From the NCBI RefSeq assembly GCF_001633105.1, contig NZ_LUKZ01000009.1, positions 555,422-619,421 on the forward strand: DNA of 64,000 bases, written 5' to 3'. The notes beneath the pieces are model-generated. The model was given only the letters and a program-made list of their open reading frames with translations. It searched no databases and was not told the origin of the DNA. The position numbers and the translations under genes were made by a program. This document shows, in pieces, positions 21,885-31,453 of the stretch. Every line of letters starts with the position of its first letter. The stretch's first letter is position 1. The DNA is from Acidovorax sp. GW101-3H11 (GTDB taxonomy: Bacteria > Pseudomonadota > Gammaproteobacteria > Burkholderiales > Burkholderiaceae_C).

Positions 21885-22268
21885 ATGGACCAGCGCCAGT
21901 TCACCAAAACCCTGCGCCAAAACATGACCGACGCCGAGCAACTGCTCTGGAAGCACCTGCGCGCCCACCGCATGAGCGACCATAAGTTCCGCCGCCAGCA
22001 ACCCATCGGCCCCTACATCGTGGACTTTGTGCATTTCGGCCAGCGGCTGATCGTGGAAGCGGATGGCGGGCAGCATGTGGATTCGGACCACGACGCGATC
22101 CGCGACGCCTGGCTGCGCAGCCAGGGCTTCACCCTGCTGCGGTTCTGGAACAACGACATCCTGCACAACACCAACGCAGTCCTCGAAGCCATTTGGCACG
22201 CCATGCACACGGACACCCCCTCTCCCCCAACCCCTCTCCCGCAAGGGGCGAGGGGAGGAACACCATGA
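21885..22268 (+). CDS. DUF559 (Vsr-like endonuclease fold) protein inserted in the prp operon
   Basis: A protein of 127 residues. The ATG at 21885 begins MDQRQFTKTLRQNMTDAEQLLWKHLR; the open frame further upstream is repeat sequence. Motifs RRQQPIGPYIVDFV, LIVEADGGQHVDSDHDAIRDAWLRSQGF and VLRFWNNDIL are the DUF559 pattern. The Asp/Glu-x-Asp and Gln-His residues resemble a PD-(D/E)XK or Vsr-type nuclease site. The natural substrate is unknown. The C-terminal tail (PSPPTPLPQGARGG) is encoded by repeat C, and the stop overlaps the prpF start as ATGA. Repeat copies flank it on both sides, so it looks like a late insertion between acnD and prpF rather than a metabolic gene. Confidence 0.85.
   Translation: MDQRQFTKTLRQNMTDAEQLLWKHLRAHRMSDHKFRRQQPIGPYIVDFVHFGQRLIVEADGGQHVDSDHDAIRDAWLRSQGFTLLRFWNNDILHNTNAVLEAIWHAMHTDTPSPPTPLPQGARGGTP
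22215..22257. repeat. Repeat C inside the 3' end of the DUF559 gene
   Basis: CCCCCTCTCCCCCAACCCCT followed by CTCCCGCAAGGGGCGAGGGG. The purine-rich end supplies GGGGAGG just before the prpF ATG. Confidence 0.8.
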
Positions 22269-23455
22269 ACAACCATCCCCATCAAATCAAAGTACCTGCC
22301 ACCTACCTGCGCGGCGGCACCAGCAAAGGCGTGTTCTTCCTGTTAGAAGACTTGCCCGCCCCCGCCCAACAACCCGGCCCCGCGCGCGACGCCCTGCTGC
22401 TGCGCGTGCTGGGCAGCCCCGACCCGTATGGCAAGCAGATCGACGGCATGGGCAATGCGTCCTCCAGCACCAGCAAGGCCGTGATCCTGTCGCGCAGCAC
22501 GCGGCCGGGGCACGATGTGGACTACCTGTTTGGCCAGGTGTCCATCAACCAGCCCTTTGTGGACTGGAGCGGCAACTGCGGCAACCTCTCGGCGGCCGTG
22601 GGGCCCTGCGCCATCCACATGGGGCTGATCGATGCGGCGCGCATTCCGCAGAACGGCACCATCCCCGTCCGCATTTGGCAAGCCAACATCGGCAAGACCA
22701 TCGTGGCGCATGTGCCCATCACCCACGGGCAGGTGCAGGAGACGGGCGACTTTGAACTGGACGGGGTGACCTTTGCGGCGGCCGAGGTGGCACTGGAGTT
22801 CATGGACCCAGCGGACGATGGCGACGAAGGGGGCGGCATGTTCCCCACCGGCAATGTCGTAGACACCCTCGAAGTACCGGGCGTCGGCAGCTTTGCCGCC
22901 ACGCTGATCAACGCGGGCATCCCCACCATTTTTCTCAACGCGCAGGAGCTGGGCTACACCGGCACCGAACTGCAAGGCGCGATCAATGGCGATGCGGTGG
23001 CACTGGCGCGCTTCGAGGCCATCCGTGCCCACGGCGCCCTGCGCATGGGCCTGATCCAGCACCTGGGAGAGGCCACCACACGCCAGCACACACCCAAGAT
23101 CGCGTTCGTCGCGCCGCGCGCCAGCTACACGGCCTCCAGCGGCAAAGCCATCGATGCCAAAGACATCGACCTGTTGGTGCGCGCCATCTCCATGGGCCAG
23201 CTGCACCACGCCATGATGGGCACGGCGGCCGTGGCCATTGGCACGGCGGCAGCCATCCCGGGCACGCTGGTCAACCTGGCGGCGGGTGGCGGCGTGCGCA
23301 GCAGCGTGCGGTTTGGCCACCCCTCGGGCACCTTGCGTGTGGGGGCCGAGGCAGCGCAGATCAACGGCCAATGGAAGGTGACCAAAGCCCTGATGAGCCG
23401 CAGCGCGCGCATCCTGATGGAGGGCTGGGTGCGTGTGCCTGGCGGTGTTTTTTGA
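22265..23455 (+). CDS. prpF: 2-methylaconitate cis-trans isomerase PrpF
   Basis: A protein of 396 residues of the DAP-epimerase-like PrpF family that isomerises the 2-methylaconitate made by AcnD. Typical segments are ATYLRGGTSKGVFF, DGMGNASSSTSKAVI, DWSGNCGNLSAAVGPCAIHMGL, GGGMFPTGN, INAGIPTIFL and RFGHPSGTL. The Lys in RGGTSKG and the NCGNLS region are conserved active-site features in this family. The ATG at 22265 has GGAGG seven bases upstream, supplied by the end of repeat C. It overlaps the DUF559 stop by four bases. Confidence 0.95.
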   Translation: MNNHPHQIKVPATYLRGGTSKGVFFLLEDLPAPAQQPGPARDALLLRVLGSPDPYGKQIDGMGNASSSTSKAVILSRSTRPGHDVDYLFGQVSINQPFVDWSGNCGNLSAAVGPCAIHMGLIDAARIPQNGTIPVRIWQANIGKTIVAHVPITHGQVQETGDFELDGVTFAAAEVALEFMDPADDGDEGGGMFPTGNVVDTLEVPGVGSFAATLINAGIPTIFLNAQELGYTGTELQGAINGDAVALARFEAIRAHGALRMGLIQHLGEATTRQHTPKIAFVAPRASYTASSGKAIDAKDIDLLVRAISMGQLHHAMMGTAAVAIGTAAAIPGTLVNLAAGGGVRSSVRFGHPSGTLRVGAEAAQINGQWKVTKALMSRSARILMEGWVRVPGGVF

Positions 23456-23517
23456 GGTTTTTTGGCCCCTTCCGCGCATCCATCATCCCTTTATAGCTAT
23501 CAAAACAGTAGCAAATC
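23456..23517. repeat. Dispersed repeat A, copy 2, at the prpF 3' end
   Basis: Begins directly at the prpF stop: GGTTTTTTGGCC, CCGCGCATCCATCATCCC, TTTATAGCTATCAAAA. Same layout as at 42351 and 63205. Confidence 0.75.
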
Positions 23518-23533
23518 AAATTCCTTGCGATTC

Positions 23534-24394
23534 ATGAACACCAAACAACAACTCAAAGCCCTGGCCCAGGCCCGCCGGGGCGTGATCGTGCCCGGCGCAT
23601 TCAACGCGCTTTCCGCCCGTGTGGTGGCCGACCTGGGCTTTGAAGCCATCTACGTGACCGGCGCGGGCGTCACCAACATGTGGTTCGGCCTGCCCGACCA
23701 GGCCTTCATGGGCCTGACCGACATTGCCGACCACACGGCGCGCATCCGCGACGCGGTGGAGCTGCCGCTCATCGTCGATGCCGACACCGGCTTTGGCAAC
23801 GCGCTCAACACCTACCACGCGGTGCGCACGCTGGAGCGCGCTGGCGCCGACTGCATCCAGCTCGAAGACCAGGTCAGCCCCAAGCGCTGCGGGCACTTCA
23901 ATGGCAAGGAGGTGATCGGCACCGACGAAATGCTGGGCAAGATCAAGGCCGCCGTGGACGCGCGCCGCGACGCAGGCACTCTCATCCTCGCCCGCACCGA
24001 TGCCTGCGCCACCCAGGGCTTTGAGGCCGCCGTGGAGCGTGCCCAGCGCTTTCAGGAGGCGGGTGCCGACATCCTGTTTGTGGAAGCCGTCACCACGCTG
24101 GACGAGATCCGCGCCCTGCCCCAGCGGCTGGCGGCGCCCCAGCTCATGAACATGGTGATTGGCGGCAAGACCCCCATCACCAGCGCCGAAGAGCTGGCCA
24201 CGCTCGGCTACGGCCTGGTGCTGTATGCCAACGCCGCGCTGCAGGGCGCGGTGGCAGGCATGCAAAAGGCGCTCACGGTGCTGCGCGAGCAGCGGCGCAT
24301 CGACGAAGACCCGGCCCTGGTGGCGCCGTTTGCCGAGCGCCAGCGCCTGGTGCGCAAGACCGAGTGGGATGCGTTGGAGGCCAGGTACACCTGA
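23534..24394 (+). CDS. prpB: Isocitrate lyase/PEP mutase family protein, probable 2-methylisocitrate lyase
   Basis: A TIM-barrel protein of 286 residues with VDADTGFGN, EDQVSPKRCGHFNGK (the catalytic Cys region KxCGH of the superfamily) and ILARTDA. The superfamily includes 2-methylisocitrate lyase, oxaloacetate decarboxylase and phosphoenolpyruvate phosphomutase. Position after prpC, acnD and prpF makes cleavage of 2-methylisocitrate to pyruvate and succinate the likely role. Some segments (SPKRCGHFNGKEVI, NMVIGGKTPITSAEEL) look closer to the oxaloacetate decarboxylase/dimethylmalate lyase branch, so the symbol is given by context. The ATG at 23534 follows repeat A; no strong ribosome binding site is seen. 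Confidence 0.78.
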   Translation: MNTKQQLKALAQARRGVIVPGAFNALSARVVADLGFEAIYVTGAGVTNMWFGLPDQAFMGLTDIADHTARIRDAVELPLIVDADTGFGNALNTYHAVRTLERAGADCIQLEDQVSPKRCGHFNGKEVIGTDEMLGKIKAAVDARRDAGTLILARTDACATQGFEAAVERAQRFQEAGADILFVEAVTTLDEIRALPQRLAAPQLMNMVIGGKTPITSAEELATLGYGLVLYANAALQGAVAGMQKALTVLREQRRIDEDPALVAPFAERQRLVRKTEWDALEARYT

Positions 24395-24548
24395 TATCCA
24401 GCGCCTGTGTCCTGTCTCCAACGGGACGGGGACGGCACGGCGGGCGGGATGGGGCGTATTTGTTTATCCACACAGCGCCACAAAAGCGGCGACAAACACA
24501 ATGCGCGCGGCACAATGGTCGCTCCATGCACTCTGCGCGCGCTGCCCC

Positions 24549-25916
24549 ATGCACAGCATTCCTTCCCTGAACGTGGTGGACCTGATGCTCGATGCCGTCT
24601 GCCTCGTCAACGTGGACAGCACCATTGTTTTTGTCAGCCCCGCGTTCGAACGCATTTTTGGCTACCAGCCCGAAGAAGTAGTGGGCAAGCGCATGCTGGA
24701 CATGGTGCACCCCGATGACCTCGCCATCACCCAGCGCCAGGCCAAAAGCGTGACCGAAGGCAACCTGCAGCTGCAGTTCGAAAACCGCTACCTGCGCAAG
24801 GACGGCACCATTGCCCACATCCGCTGGACGGCGCGCTGGCTGCCCGAGCAGCAGGTGCGGCTGGCCGTGGCGCACGACATCACCGAGCGCCGCCTCACCG
24901 AGTCCATGCAGGCCGTGATCTACGCGATCTCCGAGGCCGCCCACACCACGCAGAACCTGCAGGCGCTGTTCCAGCACATCCACCAGATCATCGGGCGGCT
25001 GCTGCCCGCCACCAACTTTGCGGTGGCGCTGTACGACGCGCAGGCCGATGCGCTGAGCTTCCCCTACCACGTCAACGAATCACTGCCTGCCCCGCCCCCC
25101 ATGGCGCTGGCACAAGACGCGCTGTGTGCCGAGGTCATCCACAACGGCTGCACCCTGCTGCTGACCCCCGAAAACCGCACCGCCCACCCGCCCCCGGCCC
25201 CGCAGCAGCGCCCGCCGCTGTACTGGCTGGGCGTGCCCCTGCAAACCCAGAAAGGCGCGATTGGCGCGCTGGTGCTGCAAAGCTACACCGAACAGGGCCG
25301 CTACACCGACAAGGACAAGGACCTGCTGCAGTTCGTCTCCACCCAGGTGGCCGCCGCCATCGAGCGCAAGCAGATGCACGAGCGCCTGGAACACATGGCG
25401 CAGTACGACCAGCTCACCCACCTGCCCAACCGCCAGCTGTTTCTGGACCGCCTCAAGACCGCCCTGGCCCGCGCCCGGCGCGACCAGCGCCTGCTGTCGC
25501 TGCTGTTCATCGACCTGGACCGGTTCAAGGAGGTCAACGACACCCTGGGCCACGCCATGGGCGACCTGCTGCTGCAGCGCGTGGCGCAGCGCCTGCTCGA
25601 ATGTGTGCGCGGCTCCGACACCGTGGCCCGCCTCGGGGGCGACGAGTTTGTGGTGCTGCTCGAAAGCGGCCTGGCGCGCGACCACGCCACCACCGTGGCC
25701 GACAAGATCCTGTCGGCCTTCACCCAACCGTTCGACCTGGAAGGCATTCGCCTGAACATCCAGCCCAGCATTGGCGTGGCGATCTACCCCGAACACGGGG
25801 GCGAAGAAGACCACCTGCTGGGCCACGCCGACGAGGCCATGTACCAGTCGAAAAAAAGCGGCGGCAACCAGGTGCGTGTGGCGCAGCAGGCAGAAGCCCC
25901 GGTCCAGGCCCTCTGA
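24549..25916 (+). CDS. PAS-GAF-GGDEF diguanylate cyclase
   Basis: A cytoplasmic protein of 455 residues without membrane helices. A PAS domain (LMLDAVCLVNVDSTIVFVSP ... FGYQPEEVVGKRMLDMVHPDD) covers about 8-120 and a GAF domain about 140-275. A GGDEF domain (LGGDEFVVL) covers about 285-445. The RxxD inhibitory site is present as RGSD five residues before GGDEF, so an active, product-inhibited diguanylate cyclase is expected. ATG 24549 is chosen by the start of homology-like sequence; ATG 24501 in the same frame is an alternative. It stands alone on this strand after prpB with about 150 bases between. Confidence 0.88.
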   Translation: MHSIPSLNVVDLMLDAVCLVNVDSTIVFVSPAFERIFGYQPEEVVGKRMLDMVHPDDLAITQRQAKSVTEGNLQLQFENRYLRKDGTIAHIRWTARWLPEQQVRLAVAHDITERRLTESMQAVIYAISEAAHTTQNLQALFQHIHQIIGRLLPATNFAVALYDAQADALSFPYHVNESLPAPPPMALAQDALCAEVIHNGCTLLLTPENRTAHPPPAPQQRPPLYWLGVPLQTQKGAIGALVLQSYTEQGRYTDKDKDLLQFVSTQVAAAIERKQMHERLEHMAQYDQLTHLPNRQLFLDRLKTALARARRDQRLLSLLFIDLDRFKEVNDTLGHAMGDLLLQRVAQRLLECVRGSDTVARLGGDEFVVLLESGLARDHATTVADKILSAFTQPFDLEGIRLNIQPSIGVAIYPEHGGEEDHLLGHADEAMYQSKKSGGNQVRVAQQAEAPVQAL

Positions 25917-26026
25917 CCCAAGCCCTCTGACAGGCAGGGCCAAGCCCCCGTGCAGCGGGCGTTCGCGGCACAATCCGGGCCCGCAGCAAGCCCTGCGGCC
26001 CGCCCCTCCCCACCAGGTTCATCCCC

Positions 26027-26494
26027 ATGCTCTACAACGCCCTCAAGCTCGCCCATGTCCTGTCCATCATTGTGTGGATCGGTGGCATGGTGTTTGCCCA
26101 TTTCTTCCTGCGCCCGGCGGCGCAGTCGCTGGAGCCGCCGCAGCGCCTGCGGTTGATGCACGACGTGCTGCAGCGGTTTCTGGGCGCGGTCAGCGTGGCG
26201 GTGGTGGTGGTGCTCGTCAGCGGGCTGTGGATGATCGGCAACGTCGCCCGGCAGGCCGTGCAGTCGGGCGGTAGCTTTGCCATGCCGCTGGACTGGACCC
26301 TCATGGCCGCGCTGGGCATCGTGATGATGGCCATCTTCGGCCACATCCGCTTTGCGCTTTTTCGGCGGCTGCAGCGGGCGGTGGCAGCATCCGACTGGTC
26401 CGCAGGCGGCCAGGCCATGGCGGCCATCCGCCAATGGGTGGCGGTAAACCTGGGCCTGGGCGTGGCCATTGTGGTCATCACCCTGCTGCTGTAA
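26027..26494 (+). CDS. CopD-like integral membrane protein
   Basis: A protein of 155 residues with four hydrophobic helices: LAHVLSIIVWIGGMVFAHFF, AVSVAVVVVLVSGLWMIG, WTLMAALGIVMMAIFGHI and AVNLGLGVAIVVITLLL. LKLAHVLSIIVWIGGMVF with its His and Trp is the pattern of the CopD/YqhA-like family of small inner-membrane proteins linked to copper or haem. The specific role here is unknown. It is not linked to copper genes in this window and lies 124 bases before the ABC exporter, perhaps in the same transcript. Confidence 0.75.
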   Translation: MLYNALKLAHVLSIIVWIGGMVFAHFFLRPAAQSLEPPQRLRLMHDVLQRFLGAVSVAVVVVLVSGLWMIGNVARQAVQSGGSFAMPLDWTLMAALGIVMMAIFGHIRFALFRRLQRAVAASDWSAGGQAMAAIRQWVAVNLGLGVAIVVITLLL

Positions 26495-26618
26495 CCCACG
26501 GCAACGCATTGCGCAGGCCGCTGGCCACAGTGCACCTACTTCAGGCGCGGGCAAGCCACTGCTGACACACCCTGGTCCTGCGGCTCCTCTACCATCGGGT
26601 AACGAGGAGCCCTGCTAC

Positions 26619-28475
<1,857 letters not shown>

Positions 28476-28476
28476 G

Positions 28477-28758
28477 GGTCTGTTTGCGATCTCGCAGGGG
28501 GTCGCTTTGGAGCGCCATCGTGATGGACGTGGACGCTTCGGATGCGCTGCATGGGCTCGTGCCCATGCAAGCAGCCGGGGCGCCAAAGCTTCGAGTTCAT
28601 TGGCCCGATTTCGCTCCAACCCTGCGGGCAGTGGTCTTTGCGGGTGATCTGCGGCGTTGCGGCGCTGGTGGATAGCCGGGCTATCCACTGCGCACCGCGC
28701 CTGGCGCCCCATCCCGCAAAGACTGCTGCGCGACCCCGGGGAGATCGTAAACAGGCTC
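28477..28758. repeat. Long imperfect palindromic element after the ABC exporter gene
   Basis: The ends are inverted repeats: 28477-28505 (CTGTTTGCGATCTCGCAGGG) pairs with 28730-28758 (GAGATCGTAAACAGG) with few mismatches. An inner hairpin spans about 28626-28733 (GTCTTTGCGGG facing CCCGCAAAGAC). It is capped by a 9-bp stem TGGATAGCC/GGCTATCCA at 28669-28687. No open frame inside looks coding. A structurally similar element lies at 33291-33456. Confidence 0.6.
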
Positions 28759-28983
28759 TACGCCACCTGAGTACATGTTCCGGATGCACCTGAACACGGG
28801 GTTCATTTCGACCTGACCACTCCGCCAGCACCGATCACCGGCCGACAACTCCCTTTCCAGGCGCTCTTCTCCGGCAGAATTCGGCCAGAAGCAGTCTGTG
28901 GCGCCAAAGAAAAAGCGAACGCACAACGACTGAAATGAGTGGCCTCGCGCGTCTTTAGGTCCGATAAATTGATGGGTTGGTCG
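28759..28983. other. Gene-free stretch 5' of the accessory patch
   Basis: No coding frame, hairpin or promoter that I can support. Base composition shifts here to a visibly less GC-rich pattern that continues to about 30540. Confidence 0.5.
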
Positions 28984-29685
28984 TCATTTCGGACAAAGGT
29001 TGTTGCCTTCAATGAGAAGCTTACGAAGCGAGTCAGTTAGCCAACTGTGCAGAGCGTCGAATGACTCCAAGTCGCCCTCAACGACTGGAGTACTAGAAGT
29101 CGCCGCGAATTGAAGAGGCTTCGCAGGCGGTGGCGCTGCGCCAATTGCGCCAAAGCTAACTCGCGGTAGGTTGGATCTGTGGCTCATTCGGTTGCGGAGA
29201 TCGACCCATAGCTTCCACTCTGCGGATGCGCAAAGCTCCGACAGCGCTTGGGTAAGCGCAGCCGCCATCGGTAATGGCGCAAGCCATTCAAGCAGCTTCT
29301 TCGGGCTGCAGTTTCTTTTTTCACTGGCACCAAAAGAGATGAGGTCAATGCGCGGGTGACTTGAAAGGGCAGCTAGTGCGTACGAAGTGCTTTCGATACA
29401 AGACACGCCCGCCGTGAACATGGCAAATAGAGCTCGCTCTCTGCGATAGAGGCACTCGTGATCCACTGCCACACCATGCGTTTGCCAAGAGCGCTTGTAG
29501 TAGTGCCATTCTTCGGAGGATGCTCTGTACCGCCAGCCAATAAGGTTTGACGCCCCCGCAAACTCGGCCCACTCAGGCCCCATTGGCGACAGTAGAACTC
29601 GACGGGCGGCCGCCATGAAGGTGGTGAGTTCTTCGACTGGAAAGTCGTCAGGGACCTCGATGCAATATTCGGAACAGTAGCGCAT
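28984..29685 (-). CDS. Hypothetical protein with a possible HEPN-type RX4H motif
   Basis: A protein of 233 residues starting at ATG 29685, with AGGTGAG eight bases upstream. No family recognised. It is mostly helical, and LWVDLRNRMSHRSNLP near residue 165 contains R-x4-H, the signature of HEPN nucleases and HEPN-like domains, at the start of a helical hairpin. Codons are visibly less GC-biased than in neighbouring genes, suggesting transfer. No nucleotidyltransferase (MNT) partner adjoins it, so an abortive-infection or toxin role is only a possibility. Confidence 0.65.
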   Translation of the reverse strand: MRYCSEYCIEVPDDFPVEELTTFMAAARRVLLSPMGPEWAEFAGASNLIGWRYRASSEEWHYYKRSWQTHGVAVDHECLYRRERALFAMFTAGVSCIESTSYALAALSSHPRIDLISFGASEKRNCSPKKLLEWLAPLPMAAALTQALSELCASAEWKLWVDLRNRMSHRSNLPRVSFGAIGAAPPPAKPLQFAATSSTPVVEGDLESFDALHSWLTDSLRKLLIEGNNLCPK

Positions 29686-30016
29686 AGCTATGACTCACCT
29701 CGTAATGTTGACCGAAAAACCTGCGGGATAGACCAGACACTGCTTTCTCCTGAAAGTGGCTTGCAGCCTGGGTTTCAAGCGTAGGGCTGTTGAGACATCC
29801 GGACATCAAACCCTGCAAGCTTCAGCTGGGAAAATATAGCCTCCGAACTTACAGAGGCAGCGGTGCCGACACTCACGTTTGGGCCGCCCGCAAACCAATG
29901 ACCAGATTGGGGAGTGGCGCTCACAGTCGCCTTCGGGCCCGTTACAGACATTTGGCATCCCTGTAGTAGACGTCCGTGACCAGGCATGCCTGGTGTACAT
30001 CATCCTGATTGAAGGA
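29686..30016. other. Low-GC stretch with one doubtful small frame
   Basis: About 330 bases without a firm gene. A leftward frame of 58 codons (ATG 29951 to stop 29775) begins MSVTGPKATVSATPQSG and ends LKLAGFDVRMSQQPYA, with AGGG eight bases before the ATG. It could be a small protein or the remnant of a longer gene; I would not call it a gene without homologues. Confidence 0.3.
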
Positions 30017-30448
30017 CTAAGTTTCACTAAGGTAGCCCCCCTCAACCTGCTGCTGCTGATTCTTAAAGATGGCCATAGCCGTCTTCATTCGCATGAAGCC
30101 GAATTTCCTGTAGAAAGGCTCTTTGCCAGGGACCGCGTACAAGATGATTTTCTTGTGACCGGATGACATTTCCACCAGGTCACTGACAACCTGTTTGCCG
30201 AGGCCTGTGCCTTGATAGCTGGGCAATACCGCAACGTCGCATATGTACGAGCAATCTCCACCATCAGCGAGCGCGCGCCCCACCGCAACGAGCTTCGCAT
30301 TCTCGTAGACGAAACACGTGAACATGCTGTTGGAGAAGACTCTCTGCAGATGATGCGGCGGCTTCTCGCCTAGTGGGGCGGCCCGATAGAGGGCAGAAAG
30401 CTCTTCCCAATCGACTCCCTCGGTGGAGTGTTTCCATTCGAGTGGCAT
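30017..30448 (-). CDS. GNAT-family N-acetyltransferase
   Basis: A protein of 143 residues. The ATG at 30448 has GGAG seven bases upstream; an in-frame TTG at 30460 is part of that binding-site region and is rejected. Acetyl-CoA-binding motif A is seen as VAVLPSYQGTGLGKQVVSDL, followed by motif B-like KKIILYAVPGKEPFYRKFGFMRM. This is the single-domain GNAT fold; the substrate is unknown. It belongs to the lower-GC patch together with the HEPN-like gene and was probably acquired with it. Confidence 0.88.
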   Translation of the reverse strand: MPLEWKHSTEGVDWEELSALYRAAPLGEKPPHHLQRVFSNSMFTCFVYENAKLVAVGRALADGGDCSYICDVAVLPSYQGTGLGKQVVSDLVEMSSGHKKIILYAVPGKEPFYRKFGFMRMKTAMAIFKNQQQQVEGGYLSET

Positions 30449-30544
30449 TTGAGACTCCAATGTTTGCTTGCGGCCGCTGACGAGGATACCTGCTGCGGGC
30501 GCTCATGACGCCGGACTGACCGGTCGTCATCACCGGACTACGCA

Positions 30545-30569
30545 CCTGGGTGACAGCCTGTCACCCAGG
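30545..30569. promoter_or_regulatory. Perfect 11-bp inverted repeat between divergent genes
   Basis: CCTGGGTGACA, three bases (GCC), then TGTCACCCAGG. It lies 96 bases before the GNAT start on one side and 66 before the EthD gene on the other, so it may be an operator. No T-run follows, so an intrinsic terminator is unlikely. Confidence 0.45.
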
Positions 30570-30634
30570 CGGCTGTGCAGCAGGTGCAGTGTCTTTACGG
30601 TGGAGGTTTTCAACGACCGGATGGAAGCCCACCC

Positions 30635-30976
30635 ATGATCAAAGTCACCGCCGTATACCGCTGGCGCGAAGGCGCCACTTTCGACCACGACTACTACCAC
30701 AGCGAGCACATGCGCATCGCCCGCGCGGCGCTGCAGCCCCTGGGCCTGGTGCGGCTCGAAAGCGACCGCGTGCTCTACCCTGGCGAACCACGCCCAGGCC
30801 AGGTGGTGGCGCTGACCAATGCCTTCTTCAGCGACCTGAAACAGGCCCAGACAGCGGCCAAGCAGACGATGGCCGAACTGGCGGGCGACATCCCCAACTA
30901 CACGAACATCCAGCCGGAGTCGTACTTCGCGCAAATGCTGGCGCACGAAGTGCCGGGCCCTGCTGTCACGGGGTAA
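30635..30976 (+). CDS. EthD-family small protein
   Basis: A protein of 113 residues of the dimeric alpha/beta-barrel type: MIKVTAVYRWREGATFDHDYYHSEHMRIARAAL. The His-Asp-Tyr-Tyr/His-x-x-His pattern and the length near 100 fit the EthD domain. Members help various degradation pathways or have no known role. The ATG at 30635 follows GGAAG by about eight bases. The gene stands alone, 99 bases before the Fur-family gene. Confidence 0.75.
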   Translation: MIKVTAVYRWREGATFDHDYYHSEHMRIARAALQPLGLVRLESDRVLYPGEPRPGQVVALTNAFFSDLKQAQTAAKQTMAELAGDIPNYTNIQPESYFAQMLAHEVPGPAVTG

Positions 30977-31032
30977 GGCCGACTTTTCTGCGCGGGGGCG
31001 GAAACGGGTGGCCTCAGCCACCCGGATTTAGT

Positions 31033-31054
31033 TGATAATTCATTCTCATTAAAT
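31033..31054. promoter_or_regulatory. Fur-box-like operator upstream of the Fur-family gene
   Basis: TTGATAATTCATTCTCATTA: GATAAT followed by CATTCT and CATTAA hexamers, as in Fur boxes of the TGATAAT-ATTCTCATT type but with one extra base. It lies 22 bases before the ATG at 31076, so autoregulation or control by a global Fur is likely. Confidence 0.5.
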
Positions 31055-31075
31055 ACCACCCCACAGCAAACCTCC

Positions 31076-31453
31076 ATGGAACGATTCACCCGGCAACGCA
31101 CAGCGATCTATGCCGTGGTGGCTGGCGCGCAGCGTCCGCTGTCGCCGCAGGAGATCCTGGAAACCGCCCAGGTGTCGGTGGAGGGGTTGGGCCTGGCCAC
31201 GGTCTACCGCAACCTCAAGGCGTTGCTGGAAGATGGCGCCATCGAAGTGGTGCAACTGCCCGGCGAGAGCCCACGCTATGAGCCCGCAGGCCAGTCGCAC
31301 CACCACCACTTCCAGTGCACGCAGTGCGCGCGTGTTTTTGATGTGCATGCCTGCCCGGGCGACTTGAAGGGGCTGGCGCCACAGGGATTCCAGGTGCAGC
31401 GCCATGAATTGACGCTCTACGGCCTGTGTGCAGATTGCGCGCAGGCAGCATGA
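31076..31453 (+). CDS. Fur-family metal-responsive repressor, possibly Zur
   Basis: A protein of 125 residues. A winged-helix N-terminal half (RQRTAIYAVVAGAQRPLSPQEILETAQ ... GLATVYRNLKALLEDGAIEVV) is followed by a metal-binding half. The latter has HHHHFQCTQCARVFDVHACPGD and a C-terminal CADCAQ, i.e. two Cys pairs for structural zinc plus a His-rich sensor region. A Fur-like box precedes it. The stop overlaps the next start as ATGA, and the operon continues to a His-rich protein and an AztD-like lipoprotein. Zinc is therefore the favoured metal, though Fur-type iron sensing is not excluded. Confidence 0.85.
   Translation: MERFTRQRTAIYAVVAGAQRPLSPQEILETAQVSVEGLGLATVYRNLKALLEDGAIEVVQLPGESPRYEPAGQSHHHHFQCTQCARVFDVHACPGDLKGLAPQGFQVQRHELTLYGLCADCAQAA

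Noticed and set aside
28803..29012. Leftward frame of 69 codons beside the HEPN-like gene
   Set aside because: TTG start without a binding site and overlap with the 3' end of the 233-residue gene; no family-like sequence.
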